From: Monodelphis domestica
Lineage: Eukaryota > Chordata > Mammalia > Didelphimorphia > Didelphidae
Length of the DNA stretch: 64,000 nucleotides
Assembly: GCF_027887165.1 (NCBI RefSeq)
Contig: NC_077232.1
Span: 12,043,636-12,107,635 of the forward strand
Reading direction: 5' to 3'
This document shows, piece by piece, positions 18,870 to 31,927 of this stretch (position 1 is the stretch's first letter; every line of letters begins with the position of its first letter). The position numbers and the translations under genes were made by a program. Below the pieces are notes generated by a model. That model saw only the letters and a program-made list of their open reading frames with translations. It searched no databases and was not told the DNA's origin.

Positions 18870-19208
18870 CCCCCAGTGCCAGCGGCGCCTCCTCCGCCTC
18901 GGCTCTCCTCCTGTTCTCATCCCGCCATCTCCCCGTGCTCGGTCCCCTTCTGCAGGCCTCGTCCCCCTTCAGGACCTCCTCTCTAGATTCCCGGATCACT
19001 GGAAGCTTCTCTTGAGCAATCCTCCCCTCGCACCCAGGACAGCGGTGCTCCGGGCGTCTGTCTGTCCCTCGGCGCTGTCCCCGCCTCCATCCCCCTTGTC
19101 TGTGTCCTGTGTGCTTCTGTCTTGTTTAGATTGTGCACCCCCGGGGCAGGGCCCCCGTCTGACTCAATGTTCTGTGCAGCACCAGCAGGTGCCTGAATAA
19201 ATGTTAAT
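18870..19208 (+). repeat. Old L2/L3-type LINE remnant, 3' end
   Basis: The last part reads 'tagattgtgcacccccgggg', 'cagggcccccgtctgactc' and 'tgcctgaataaatgttaatc', the classic 3' end of old LINE remnants. The AATAAA at 19197 therefore comes from the repeat and is weak evidence for a host poly(A) site. Confidence 0.6.
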
Positions 19209-19299
19209 CCATGGATCCACGGTGCCCACGTCGTCTTGGGGAAGCAGCTGGGGGGCGGGGGCCAGCAAGGGGAGGCGGAGTGGTCTAGGAGCATCCCGA

Positions 19300-19520
19300 G
19301 GGGCAGAGAGACACTTCCAGCTTGCAGAATCAGGGAAGACTTCTCAGAGGAGGCAGCGTACCCATAAAGGAAGGCTTGAAGGCAGAGAAGCTTTGGATGG
19401 GCAAAAATAAGACGGGAAGGCATTCTTGGTGGGGATGTGGTGGGGGCAAACAGCTGGTTGGGCAGTGATGGAACAGAGAGAACCATCAGAGCTGGACAAG
19501 GCCTTGGAACAGAGAACATG
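19300..19520 (+). repeat. Old interspersed repeat, unassigned
   Basis: 'agggaagacttctcagagg', 'ggaaggcttgaaggcag' and 'ggaaggcattcttgg' follow the same common but unnamed pattern as 4690-5480. Confidence 0.35.
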
Positions 19521-19762
19521 GAATGCCAGAGAATGGGGGGGGGCCGCTGGAAGGCCAGCTCGGCTCACCCCCCACTTGTAGGACCTTAGGAGAGTCCCTT
19601 GCTCTCTGGGCCTCCTGTTTCAAAAGGAGAGACTGTGCCCGGCGGGCCTCACAAGCTCCCCACCTGCCAGGCCTCTGCTGGGCACAGCCCTGCCTCAGGG
19701 AGCTTGAGAGGGCCACAGGGGGGAGACTCGGGCAAATGGAAATATGGACAGAAGAGAGATGA

Positions 19763-19942
19763 AAAAACCCTCCCTTCTGTCTTAGAGTCAACCCTGTGTA
19801 CCAGCGCCAAGGCAGAAGAGCGCTCAGGGCTAGGCAGTGGGAGGAAGGTCTCGCGCAGGGTCACCAGGAAGGGTCTGAGGCCAGATGGGAACCCAGGACC
19901 TCCGTCTCCAGGCCTGGCTCTGTCCACTGAGCCCCCTGTGCC
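19763..19942 (-). mobile_element. Marsupial SINE (type A), reverse
   Basis: Reverse-complement tail 'cttagagtcaaccctgtgta' and box 'gggaacccaggacctcc' are visible. Diverged. Confidence 0.7.
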
Positions 19943-19964
19943 AAGTCCTAAAGGAGGAGAGAGG

Positions 19965-20098
19965 GATGGCACCAGGCCTGGACCTGGCCTCAGACACTTC
20001 CTCGTGGGGTGACCCTGGGCGAGTCACTTCTCGCCCATTGCCGGGCCCTGAGGGCGCTTCTCTCCTGGAAGCGATCTGTCGTATGGAGTCTAGGACAC
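19965..20098 (+). mobile_element. Truncated marsupial SINE (type A)
   Basis: Starts inside the element at 'ggcctcagacacttcctcg' and keeps 'gaccctgggcgagtcact'. Together with the reverse copy just upstream it makes an imperfect inverted pair. Confidence 0.65.
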
Positions 20099-20339
20099 GC
20101 AGTGAGGGCTCCAAAGCAATCATCCTCGTCCCTCTGGCAATGGGTGGGAGAGGCTGGGCCCGAGAGACCCATCACAAAGCACTGGAGCAGGCGAGGGAGG
20201 GGTGACGAGGGTCAGGATGAAGGCAGCGGCCCTAGGACCAGAGAGGTCAGCCCCGGCTAGATTATTGGCCAGAGTCTGGAACGGATAGGCTTTGGGACGA
20301 GGAAGCCTGAGGAGTCGGACAGCTCAGAGCTTGTTCCCC

Positions 20340-20590
20340 TGGGCAGAGGGTCTCCAGAGTGTCCAGGGAGCAGGCGGGGGACAGGAGACGCCAGCATAGA
20401 GCACTTATAACTGTATCTAAGTAGAGCCTTTGGAGGATGACGACAGAGGCCCATTTTGGAAGCGTCTAGTTGGTGGCGTCTTGAGGATTTCCCTTTGGAA
20501 ACATCCAGTAGGGAGCCGGCGATGGTGGACGTGGGAGGGAGCCTGGGCCGCAGATACGGGAGTCCTCTGCATAGAGTTGATGAATACATC
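20340..20590 (+). repeat. Old interspersed repeat, unassigned
   Basis: 'gaaacatccagtagggagcc' and 'gagtcctctgcatagagttg' belong to the same widespread pattern as 4690-5480. Confidence 0.4.
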
Positions 20591-20738
20591 CTTACAGATC
20601 ATTTAGCCCAAATTTTCACTTAACAGTTGGAGAAACTGAAGTCAGAGACCCAGAAGGATATGCCAAAGATCATAGAGTCAGTTAAGAGAAGGACCATTTG
20701 GTGGGTCCAGTCTTAAAGAGGAGAATCATTAAGATGCT

Positions 20739-20935
20739 AAAAGGTGGCACAGGAGATAGAGTGTTGGACTTGGAACCAGGAAGACCTGAGTTTGAATCCT
20801 GCCTCAGTCCCTTACAAACCTAGACAAGTCACTTAAAGTCCATTTCCTCCCTTGTAAAGGGAGGGGATGATCACAGCACCCACCTCCTAGGGTTTGTAGA
20901 TTTCAAAATTAATATACAATAACTATAATATTTTT
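20739..20935 (+). mobile_element. tRNA-derived SINE with THER-like 3' half
   Basis: Head 'aggtggcacaggagatagag' with 'aggaagacctgagtttgaat', then 'cctcccttgtaaagggaggg' and 'cacctcctagggtttgtaga'. It is close to SINE-B in the 5' half. Confidence 0.6.
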
Positions 20936-21984
20936 AAGTTTATTAATAATCATTAAAGTAAAAAAGCTAACTAACCCAGCCCCCCATCTCGGGAAGAGAG
21001 AGATAAGGCAGAGACACCGAACTATATACAAACATGCCCACACAATGTGGTGGAGAGAGGAAAGGAATTCTGGGAAATATGGGAGGAATTCTGGGAAATA
21101 CAGAAGGACTTCTGGGGCATGAAGTCCAAGGGTTCAAAATTCTAATGAATACAGGTTGTGGTGAGGATGGGATGAGAAAATATCATGGGAAGTGCTTGGC
21201 CAGATGTTCAGCACTCTAGAAATGTTAGCCCTTGTTCTCTGAGCTCATCCTCCCAGTTCCCTTCGGCCTCCCTCTTGCTCCTGGGTCCAAGGATAGACAG
21301 CTATGTTAGTAAGGCCTTCATCTCCAGATGCTGAGGACTGGACACAGAGGAAGCTGCCCAGAGCCCCCTGCCAGAAGCCACCATCTCCTCTCCGCCTACT
21401 GCCTGCAGCCCACTGGGACACAGGCAGAGGCTTCCCTGCCGGTACCTTCCTCTTTAGGCTAGGCGGCAGCTCCTCTGATTCGCCTTCTTTTCCCCTCTGC
21501 TCCTCCAGTCCATCCTCAACCACCAAGGACACCGAAGGGCCCAGCCAGGGACCCTGTATGGTCTCCTGCCTGTAAGGACAGAATTGGGGGCAACTGGAAG
21601 AAGCAGGGGCTCGGGGACAAAGCCAGAGGCTGCATTTGAGATGGGGCTTTTAGCTTGAAATGAGCAGCTGGCTGGTCATGGCAGACCAGAGTTCAGGAGG
21701 AGAGGCTGGGATTGGACACGGGGCTCGGGGAGGCAGCTCCACTTGTCTCTCTGTTTCTCAGCCACTTTGTCGAAGCACGGGGAAGACCCCCGATGGAGCC
21801 GCTGGCCAGGCAGCCACAGTCAGACCCGAGGGACCCCAGAGGAGGGAGCCAGGGGTTAAGGCGGGGGCAATAGCCCTTGCCCTACTCATGGTATTCACTC
21901 TCCTCCGGGCCCCATCAAGCCCACCATGCCCGTACTGTCTGCTCCAGCTAACCCCTCTGAAGGTTCCTAACATCTTTTGGTGGC

Positions 21985-22180
21985 CCTTTGCCAGGGAAAC
22001 CTGTGGACTCTCTCTCAAAATCAAGTTTTTAAGTGCAGAAAATCAAATTCGGAGGATGTTAAAGGAAATCAAGTCCATAAAAATACTTTCTCCCATTTGA
22101 ATTTGGTTTCCCTGAAATCTCTCCTTGGACCCCTGGAGGAGGGAGGTCCAAGAGAGCCCCAAAGAGTCCAAGAATAACAG
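21985..22180 (+). repeat. Old interspersed repeat, unassigned
   Basis: 'gtggactctctctcaaaatc', 'aagtttttaagtgcagaaaa' and 'gttaaaggaaatcaagtcc' form a pattern also seen, diverged, at 50395-50515. I cannot name the family. Confidence 0.35.
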
Positions 22181-22198
22181 ATTAAGAATCCTTGATGA

Positions 22199-22395
22199 GG
22201 AGCCACTAGGTGGCTCAGTAGAGAGAGAGCCAGGCCTAGAGATGGGAAGACCTGGGTTCAAATCTGGTCTCAGACACTTCCTAGCTGGGTGACCCTGGGC
22301 CAGTCACTTCACCCCCATTGCCCAGCCCTTACCATTCTTCTGTCTTGGGACTGATGATTCCAAGATGGAAGGTGAGGGTTTAAAAACAAAGAATC
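22199..22395 (+). mobile_element. Marsupial SINE (type A)
   Basis: Nearly complete: 'ctaggtggctcagtagagag', 'gggttcaaatctggtctcag', tail 'ttccaagatggaaggtgagg'. Confidence 0.85.
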
Positions 22396-23226
22396 CCCGA
22401 TGTAACTGACCTTCCCAGAGGTGTGCTGATGCTGAAACATCTGGGCTCGGGAAGCCTTCTTCCCCATGTGGCCCTGGCCTACTCAGGAAGAGAGAAGGGC
22501 CACAGAGAGCAAATGGGGCAGAACCAGCAGCCGCCCTTCCTCCTCCCCATTCCTCCTGCTCCTTCTTGGGGGGGGGGGGGGGATGAACCAGATCCAGGCA
22601 GCCCTTTCTAATAGAGGTGCTGCGTGGGGAGGGGAAGCCTCCCGGGGGGCTGTGAGGGGCCACAAGAGGGGGTCATGGGGAACTCCATCAGGCTCCTTCT
22701 GTAGTGACCGCCTTCCTGCCACCCGGCCCGGCTTGCCTTCTGCCTTCCCGATGAGAGCGGTCCTTTCTGTCCTCTCCTTTCTCCTGCGGTGGAGGCAGAA
22801 GAAAGGCGGACCTTCAGGACCCAGCTGGAAGGATACTCGGCAGTGGTTGGCCCACTCATTTTACAAACAGGGAAGCCGAGGCTCCTCTGAACCTCAGCCT
22901 AGCGGTGCCAGGTCCCTGCTTTCCTCCTCCCTCCCCAGATCCAAGGGGCGCATCTCCCTGCACATTCTGGATCCCCTCCAGGAACGGGAGACAGAAACAG
23001 GGACAGACGGACGGAGGCAGAAAGAAAAGCCCTTGGGCAGCCCCTGCCCAGAACCCCTTCTCCCTCCCGAATCGGGATGAAGTGCTGGCAGGCCGGGCTG
23101 GGTAAGGCAGCAAAGGAGACCTGGCTGCTCCCAGGCAGTGCCAGGCTGGAGCTCAGCCTTGTCTCTCTGCCAGCATCTCCCTGCCCCCACCCCAGCCTGG
23201 CCAGGAGGGCTTGACCCTTTAGGCCC

Positions 23227-23240
23227 GTTGCCATGACAAC
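23227..23240 (+). promoter_or_regulatory. RFX X-box-like palindrome
   Basis: GTTGCCATGACAAC matches the RFX X-box consensus GTTRCCATGGYAAC at 13 of 14 positions. It lies 1.8 kb downstream of the LRRC10B stop, outside recognised repeats. Binding is inferred only. Confidence 0.4.
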
Positions 23241-24209
23241 AGAGCCTTGGCATCCTCTCCTCAGGCCATTAGGAAGGCTTTTTTATTGACTTCTTGTCCT
23301 GCATGGTGTAGGAAGAGGGAGAGAAAGGGCTAAGCCGAGAGGGGGAGGGCTGAGGGAGGCCCAGTTGCAGGGAGGAGAGACAGAGGGAAGGCCCAAGGTG
23401 GCAGACAGAGGAAGCACCTACTGTGTGCCGAATGCCCGGCTGAACCCTCAGAAGGCAGCCTGAGGGGCCAAAGAGAGGAGAGAGAGAAGCCAGGGCCAGA
23501 GAGGGGCAGGGGCAGGAGGGGGGGAGCAGGCAGTGTAGTGGGGAGGCTCTGAGGAGACAGAGGGGCAGAAGGAAGGGAAGGCGGGCCAGAAAGCAGCAGA
23601 GGCGCACACCCGGGAAGGGGAGCAGAGTGACAAAGTGATGGGGGGCTGGTAAAGAGGGGCAGAACCCCCACCTGCCTACTCACAACAGAGGAAAATCCTG
23701 GCTAAGAGGGAGTCAGCACAAGGGCCGAGGAGCCTCAGAACAGAGAGCGGACAGACAGACAGACAGACAGACCGGAGAGGGCTTGGCCAGGCAGGGTCCA
23801 GAACAATCGAGGCCAGCCAGCACTGACACAGAGCAGAGCCGGGCTGGGCAGAACCCAGGCTGACAAGGGGACAGCACTTGGATGGCAGAAGAGCAGGGCA
23901 AATGGTGGTGCCCAGCCTGGACGGGCAGATGGCAGGGCCGGCGGATGGACGGGGGACGGGGGAGGAGGCGGCTGGGGAAGGGATCCAAGCTGGCCAGGCC
24001 CGCAGAGAGAATCAGCAGCGGACGCTCTGCGAGCCGCACTCTCCCAGGCTTCTCAATAAACAGGCATGGGGGAAACGAGGAAAGAGGATTTATGTCCACA
24101 GACAACATGTTTCTCCTAAAGAATATCCTCTTTTACCCGGTCTGTGTCCCGACAGCATCCCTGAACCACCCCAGTTCCTGCCCGGCTCTGCCTTAGTAAA
24201 TATCTTCCC

Positions 24210-24215
24210 TTTATT
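24210..24215 (-). terminator. LRRC10B: Candidate LRRC10B poly(A) signal
   Basis: The - strand reads AATAAA within 'gagcaataaagggaaga', giving a 3' UTR of about 0.8 kb. A second - strand AATAAA lies at 23281-23286 and is an alternative. Confidence 0.5.
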
Positions 24216-25030
24216 GCTCCGGAGGGCGGTGGGGAGTGGGGAAGGGGCGATGGGGATCAGGGATGTCCCTAGCCAAGGAGGAAAGGAAGAGGAAGCCAGG
24301 CAGGGCCAGTCGGCCCCATCCCCTGCTCCGGGTCAGCTGCCTCAGATGTGCCCATTTATGGGAATGGAAAGAGCAGGCAGCCCGGGAGCTGCTGTGTGGG
24401 CTGCCTGGTTCCCACCCTACAGAGGACCTCTCTGGGGGGCAGAGGGAGCTTCTTTTCAAACTTGACAGCTGGAGGGAACAGCTTCCATTCCGGGGGACAG
24501 TTCCTCGTGGAATTCCAGGAACAAGCTGGGGGAAACACTTGGGGGTAGGGCAGCGCCGCTGTGAACACCAGAGGGCCAAGCGCAGAAAAGTGGGCGCCCT
24601 CCGCCGGCTCCTTCCCTTGCTGCCAGTCCTGGGGAGGCCGCAGACCCCAAGACCGATAAATAGCCCAAAGAGGTATGTAGGATCCCCGCTGAGGGGGAGG
24701 TGATTCGGTGCTGAACGCAGGCCCTCCCGGGACCCCAGAATTTGAGTCTTCCTTCCCTGGAGAGCCGTCCCAGGCCCAGCTCCAGTCCTTTCACAGCGGA
24801 GGCTCTCGGGGTGAGAGGCAGGGACCTCTAGGAGAGGGGGAAGGTGGTGGCCCAGGGCCCTCCGCAGATCCCGGGGGCCACCCCTCGCTGGAGATGCTTC
24901 CGTAAGCCCAGGCAGGAGCAGGAAAGGGAGTCCCTTTGGCCTGTCCTGCGCAGCAGTGACGGCGGCAGTAGCGGCTGGGCTGTTCTTGGTGCCCAGCAAT
25001 GAGCCAAGTGGAGAGCGGCGGCCAGAGGGC

Positions 25031-26420
<1,390 letters not shown>

Positions 26421-26669
26421 CATGGCCTCTAGGACCCTGCTCGAGCGCCCGTCCCACGGGACTCCCCGCCCCCTCCTCTCCCTGGTCACGGCGGACCTCA
26501 GTAATAGACCAACGGATCACTTCTCGCTGTACCGATCGCTGCCGGGTCTGAGCATCACCACAGCCTGCTCTGGGAGGGGCCTGAGGGCCAGGGGCAAAGA
26601 AGGAAGGGACTCGGGAGATCCCCAGGGGCCAAAGGGCAGCCAATTCCAGGCAGCTCCTGTCCGAAGACC

Positions 26670-26810
26670 GCTAGGATTTGGAGTACAAAGAGCCGGGTTC
26701 AAATCCCATTACACTAGAGGGCTGAACCTAGGTAGGAAGTCATTCTGTTCTCCTGCCTCTGTTCTCACCTGTAGAAGGAGGGGGTTGTACCTGAACCAGT
26801 TCCAGAGTCT
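26670..26810 (+). repeat. Old MIR-like copy
   Basis: 'aagagccgggttcaaatccc' and 'ctgttctcacctgtagaagg' in MIR order; diverged. Confidence 0.4.
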
Positions 26811-27597
26811 CTCCCCCCCCCCCCCCCCGCCCCCATTCAATGCCCCATCCTCCACCGCGCTGGAAAGGACCTTAGACGGGAGGGAGTCTTAGGGGTTGTC
26901 TTGCCCTGACCTCCTTTACAGATAAGGAAACGGAGGTCCATAGAGGATAAGCAATATAGGAATAGAGCTCTTGGGGGCACAAGTGGAAAAGCGAGCCAGG
27001 CCCTGCTTTCAAGGAGTTCTCAGTGTGATGCAGGAGGCAACCTGTAGGACAGCCAGAAAGGTCCCAGGGTCCTTTGGGAACAGAGGCAAAGGGCATGAGA
27101 ATTCTCTTATGTCTTTTCCACTGATAACCCATATCGGTTTCTGCCCTTCATCTGAGAGCACCGGAAGCCTCTGTAGGAGGCTTTGTCTGTCTTCCTAGGA
27201 GCAGCCAGGCTTCTGGGGGACACGGGGCTCTAGATGAGAGCTGTAAGGGCTGGGCTGGAAGGAGGACTAGGTAACCTGCCACTCCCTGGACCCTCAGACT
27301 CCAATGCCCAATAGGTGGCAGTTGGCGCTGATGGTGCCAAGGAAAATAGCCCTTCTTCAGAGTGTTTCTGGCCGTGAGGGATGGCCTGGAAGCAGGACAC
27401 GAGGTCCAAGGTGAAAGGGGGCACTGCTATACCCCCCTTGAGTTCGGGGTCTGAGGACAGATCGTGTTCAAGGTGGTGATGGTGCCTTGTAAACGCCACT
27501 TCCTGTCTCTCCCTTAGGGTGCTGCCCCTTCTCCACAGGAATTGCTCTTCTGGATGATGACTAGGGGGGCCAGAGTAGTGGACTCATCAGAAATAGG

Positions 27598-27735
27598 GAA
27601 GAAGGGGACTCCGATACTTCCTAGCTGTGTGACCTTGGGCAAGTCATTTAACCCCATTTCCTAGCCCTTACTGCTCTTCTGCTTTGGAACCAATATTTCA
27701 TGTTGACTTAGTGGTAAGAGTTAAAAGAAATAGGG
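27598..27735 (+). mobile_element. 5'-truncated marsupial SINE (type A)
   Basis: Starts near 'acttcctagctgtgtgacct' and retains 'cttctgctttggaaccaata' and the A-rich end. Confidence 0.75.
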
Positions 27736-28499
27736 AAGAAAGGTGAGTTGAGGGGGAAGGTAGTATAATTACAACCAAGCCTACTCGACCTGTGCTACTC
27801 ACTCTTTCCCTTGGAAAAATGAAATGTGTGTGGGAGGGGAGGGAGGAGGCGATAGTACTTACTCACTGGCCACGGCTCCAGAGTGGCTTGTCGTGGGAGT
27901 GAGTGGGCCACCAGCCTACCAAGGTTGGCACCCTCTCTCTGCAGGCAGTACCCTTCAGGCATGATTGTTTCTCCATGACATTGTAGCGTGTTATACTATT
28001 CAGTCCCCTCCTGAAGATTTCTCTGGTGGGGAGAGGCTCCTGGGGCCACCCATGCTCAGGAAAGGCACTGGATATGTGCCTGAGAAAGACTTCTGGCTAG
28101 GGCAGCCATGGATAGTGTGAGACTCGTTGGGAAGACCTGGGTTCTAATCTTGACTGATATTTTCCAAGCATGAGTCCTACCTTCCATGGTAAGGAAGTTC
28201 CTTCTTAGGAAATCTGCCTCACTGCCTTAGATCAGTTGACCCCAACTCTGCCGGATGGGGTCAGGCAGCACAAATCCCTTGCCTCTTCTACATGACAACT
28301 GCACAGAGAGAGCAATCATGTCCACATCTTCTCTCCTCCATGCTAAATATCTCTGGTTCCTTTTCATCGATTCTGTGGTGGAACAATCACGGTTCCCTTT
28401 GGGAACCTCTCCAGCTTGTCAAAACCTCTCCTAAAATATGGTGCCTAGAACTGACTCCAGTAGTCCAGCCGTACTGGTATGCTGACTTAAACACTGATG

Positions 28500-28617
28500 A
28501 AGCTCAATCTCCAGTCTTCATGCCTTTGCACTAACTCTTTCTCATGCCTGGAATGCCCTCCTTCCTCTCCTCTGGAATCTTTCAAGACTCATCTCAAGCT
28601 TCATTTTCTACAGGAAA
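28500..28617 (+). repeat. Old L2/L3-type LINE remnant, left part
   Basis: 'tgcctttgcactaactcttt', 'catgcctggaatgccctcct' and 'cttcattttctacaggaa' are the usual coding-side text of L2/L3 3' remnants. The remnant appears to resume at 29476 after an inserted LTR. Confidence 0.55.
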
Positions 28618-29475
28618 TGAAGGGATTAAAAGTTAATGGTTTTACTAAAATATATGAAAATTATAAACAATAATGGTGGTTGCCAATTCCAAATATTATT
28701 GCTCAAAGTTGAAATGACCTTTAATAGCTTTTATTTACAAAAAGAGGTGGAAAAAGTGAAAGTAGAGAAATACAAAAGGGTAGAGAAGGCATTAGCCTAT
28801 CTAAATATTGCTCTGGTGCTCCACTCAGCCAGAACTTGGTGACCTTCAACCGGAATTAAGCTCTCTCCAGAAGACAGGAAGAGAAAGCCAGCTTTGCACT
28901 CGCCCAAGTTCCCTCCAAGAGGCAGGTCAAGATGGTGGGTGACTCACTTGAGCTGAAGGTGACTCCTGAGGCCAACTTTCTTCCTTAAGCTGTATTCTTG
29001 AAGCCAACTTCCGAGCCCCAGAAATTCAGGGCTTTTTATAGTGGTTTATTGTCCCTTCCCCTCTTCACAGGGGCCAATCACAGCTTCCAAATTGCCCAGC
29101 ACTGCCCAGGGGAGTAGTGTCTGTGGGATCCACTTCTCACCCTCTGGAGGTGTGAATTCTCATCAAAAGGGTTCCATTTCCTGGCTGATTGAATTTCTGA
29201 GGGTGCGAATTCTCCAAGTGGTTTTTGAGCTCCTCCACCTAGTTCAGACTTTGTTCATTTAATCAAAAGGTAGACAAAGGAGAGTGAATCCTGTCTTCAC
29301 AATCTAGTGAGGTACTAAGTAGGAGTTCTTAAATTATTGTTAATCAAAGTGTTAACTCCAACTAGGCAAAGAAATAAAGGATTCCCTTTTTTATAGGAGT
29401 AAACTCAGAATAGACAAAGAGAACCAAGAATTTCCTTTCATAAAAGACTTTCTTTGTCTTTCTCCTACCCCCACA
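28618..29475 (-). mobile_element. Solo LTR of an endogenous retrovirus (fossil)
   Basis: About 860 bp read on the - strand. It begins TGTGGGGG, has a TATA-type box (TATAAAAAG at 29040-29032) and, about 300 bp further on, AATAAA (28735-28730), and ends ...CCCTTCA, the layout of a U3-R-U5 long terminal repeat. No internal retroviral region is attached, so it is a solo LTR. It sits inside an older L2/L3 remnant and is therefore younger than that. The retroviral class is not resolved, and I could not confirm a target-site duplication, so the ends are approximate. Confidence 0.55.
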
Positions 29476-29645
29476 AGTTCCTTCCTATCTCAGGTTGGCT
29501 GGTCCCTGTTTTGTATGCATCTTATAAAAACCTCCATCTCTATTGCTTCCTGTGTAACCTTCCTTAAACCTAGGGATTGTTTTGTTCTTGTCTTTGTACC
29601 TTCAGTGCTCAGCACATAGTAGGTGTTTAATAAATGCTGACTGCT
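29476..29645 (+). repeat. Old L2/L3-type LINE remnant, right part
   Basis: Ends with 'cttcagtgctcagcacatag' and 'taggtgtttaataaatgctg', the terminal signature of these remnants. Confidence 0.6.
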
Positions 29646-30304
29646 TGATAGATGAGATCTGAGGGGGAAGAGCATGTCAGGACTAGCATTTAAGGTAACT
29701 ATCCCTCTTTGAAGGGCCTGAGGTTTCTAGAAGCCATTTCTGTTCTCCTTGTTAGATCCGCCAAGATGAAGCCCTTTCCCAGCTCCATATGCAACCCCAA
29801 TCCCATGTCCAGAAGCACAATATCAGCCTTCCAAACTCTCAGACAATAGTGCTCTCAGAGGCTCATTCCATTGTACCCTCAGACCCTCTCCCCAACACAC
29901 ACCAAGGACAGTCCCACACACCAGGCATGGGGCTCTTAGTTCCTACTCTATCACTCACAGCTCATGTGAATTTTATCTGCTTGAAGGGAGAGTGCCAAAC
30001 TCCAGGACCAATAAAGTCTCATCTTCTTGAATCTTGTGACCCTCCCAAAAGACATAGCATGGCACTGACTTTGGAGTCAGAATGTCTGATTGTAGACCCT
30101 GCCTGTGTCACCAAATTTGACCTCCCCAGACCTTAGTTTCCCTATCTGTAGATAGGGGGTTGGACTAGCTGACCTTTGAGATTTTCTCGAATTTCAGGGC
30201 TAGGATCCTCTGAGTCTGATTCCATGACACAACTCTGCCATCGAGGCCCAATTCCAATGCCACCTCTTCCACCAGTCTTCCCTGATTTCTCCCCAACATA
30301 TCCT
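29646..30304. other. Spacer with MIR and L2-like remnants
   Basis: 29646-30057 shows nothing recognisable. 30058-30205 is a MIR-like copy ('ttggagtcagaatgtctgat', 'agtttccctatctgtagata'), and 30215-30304 resembles L2 text ('ttccctgatttctccccaac'). Confidence 0.5.
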
Positions 30305-31630
30305 TCAGTCCTTTTAATTTTGCAAAGATATTTTATTTTCCCAATTACATGTAATAACAATTTTCCACATAGGTTTTCTGAAGTTATGAGTCAAATTGCC
30401 TCCCTCCCCTCCATTCCTTCTCCACCTCTGCCAGAGATGGTAAGCAATTTGATCTAGGTAATACATGAATTATGCATGCAAAACATACTTCTATTATGGA
30501 TCATTGTAAGAGAATATTCATATAAAACTAAAATCTTCAAATAAAGTAAAAAAATCGTATGCTTTGATCTGTAGCTGACTCCAGCAGTTCTTTCTCTGGG
30601 GGTGGATAGATAGCGTTCTTGGTCCTAAGTCCCTCCAAATTGTCCTGGATCATTGTTTTGCTGAGAGTTGCTGTTTTCACAGTTGATCATTCCATAATAT
30701 TTCAGTTACACTGTATAAAGTTCTTCCAGTTATGCTTATTTCATTCTGCATCAGTTCATGTAGGTCTTCCCAACTCTTTCTGAAATCCTCCTGTTCATCA
30801 TTCCTTATAGCACAAGAGTATTCCATCTCCATCATACACCACAACTTGTTCAGCCATTCTCCAACTAAGGGACAATCCCCTCAGTTTCCAATTCTTTGTT
30901 ACCACAAAATGAGCAGCTATAGATATTTTTGTACAAGTAGGTCCTTTCCCCTTTTTTCTCTTTGAGATATAGACCTAGTAATGACATTACCAGGTCAAAG
31001 GATATGCCCAGTTTTATAGCCCTTTGGGCATAGTTCCAAACTGCCCTCCAGAATGGTTGGATCAGTTCGCAACTCCACCAATAATGCATTAGTGTCCCAA
31101 TTTTGTCACATCCCCTCCAGCATTTATCATTTTCTTTTCCTGTCATATTGACTAATCTGCTAGGTGTGTGGTGGTACCTCATCATTGTTTTAATTTGCAT
31201 TTCTCTAATCAAGAGAGACATGGAACATTTTTTCATATATCATTGATGATTGTGATTTCTTCATCTGAAAATTACTTGTTCACATCTTTTGACCATTTGT
31301 CAATTGGGGAATGACTTGGATTCTTATAAATTTGATTTCATTCTCTACATTTGAAAAATGAGGCCTTTACTACAGAAATTTGTTATAAAATTTTTTCTGA
31401 GTTTCCCTTCTAATGTTGGTTATGTTGGTTTTGTCTGTACAAAACTTTTTAATTTAATATGATCAAAATTATTCATTTTATATCTTATAATGTTCTCTAT
31501 CACTTATTTAGTCATAAATTCTTCCCTTTGCCATAGATCTGCCAGGTAAACTAGTCTATGTTCCCCTAATTTAGTTATAATATCACTCTGTGTTTAAATC
31601 ATATACCCATTTTGACCTCATCTTGGTATT
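30305..31630 (-). mobile_element. L1 LINE, 3' UTR and ORF2 C-terminal part
   Basis: The - strand carries an L1 3' end (reverse of 'aagatattttattttcccaa') and then an ORF2 C-terminal frame of 123 residues. It includes IREMQIKTMMRYHHTPSRL, CWRGCDKIGTLMHYWWSCEL and WNYAQRAIKLGISFDLVMSL, which align by eye with the end of mammalian L1 ORF2. The 5' part of the same copy continues at 31928-32265 beyond an insertion. Confidence 0.85.
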
Positions 31631-31631
31631 G

Positions 31632-31765
31632 GGACACCAATGCATTATTGGTGGAGTTGGGAGCTGATCTAACCATTCTGGGGGGCAGTTTGGAACTACA
31701 CCCAAAGGGCTATAAAACTGGGCATATCCTTTCATCTGGTGATGCCATTACTAGGTCTATATCCC
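31632..31765 (+). mobile_element. Short L1 ORF2 fragment in opposite orientation
   Basis: Reads 'ccaatgcattattggtggag', 'ccattctggggggcagtttg' and 'gggctataaaactgggcata' on the + strand. This is the reverse complement, with some changes, of 30966-31098 in the surrounding L1, so the two form an inverted repeat with about 530 bp between them. Confidence 0.8.
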
Positions 31766-31927
31766 ACAGAGCTGTGGTGGTGAGCCCAGGACACACATGC
31801 CTCTCTCTGGGCATCAGCATAGAATTTGTTGCTAGAAAGCCTGAGGGACTTGGGGCCAGGCACTTCCCCTTCCCCTCTAAAAAGTTGTGAGGACATCACT
31901 CACCCCCTTTAAAAGGTTCGCCATCAC
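31766..31927 (-). mobile_element. Short non-autonomous hAT-like DNA transposon
   Basis: The right end is GGTTCGCCATCACTG and the left end a diverged copy of its complement (about CTGTGGTGGTGAGCC), i.e. terminal inverted repeats of the CAGTGATGGCGAACC type known from marsupial hAT elements. The 160 bp body contains 'gaatttgttgctagaaagcc'. No transposase is present. An 8-bp target duplication was not confirmed. Confidence 0.5.

Larger units (their letters stand above)
17736..24209. other. Spacer between convergent SYT7 and LRRC10B
   Basis: GC-rich, gene-free as far as I can see. Contains old L2/L3 and MIR remnants and SINEs (listed), a near-consensus RFX X-box at 23227-23240 and a short CAGA run near 23750-23772. 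The many open frames have no recognisable protein content. Confidence 0.7.
26421..28500. other. Spacer upstream of LRRC10B
   Basis: Contains a MIR-like copy (about 26670-26810), a poly-C run (26812-26828), an old LINE-like piece (26975-27060) and a truncated SINE (27598-27735). The remainder shows no gene or motif I can support. Confidence 0.6.

Noticed and set aside
19197-19202. AATAAA as SYT7 3' end
   Set aside because: It is part of the terminal consensus of an old L2/L3-type remnant, so it is weak evidence for a host poly(A) site.
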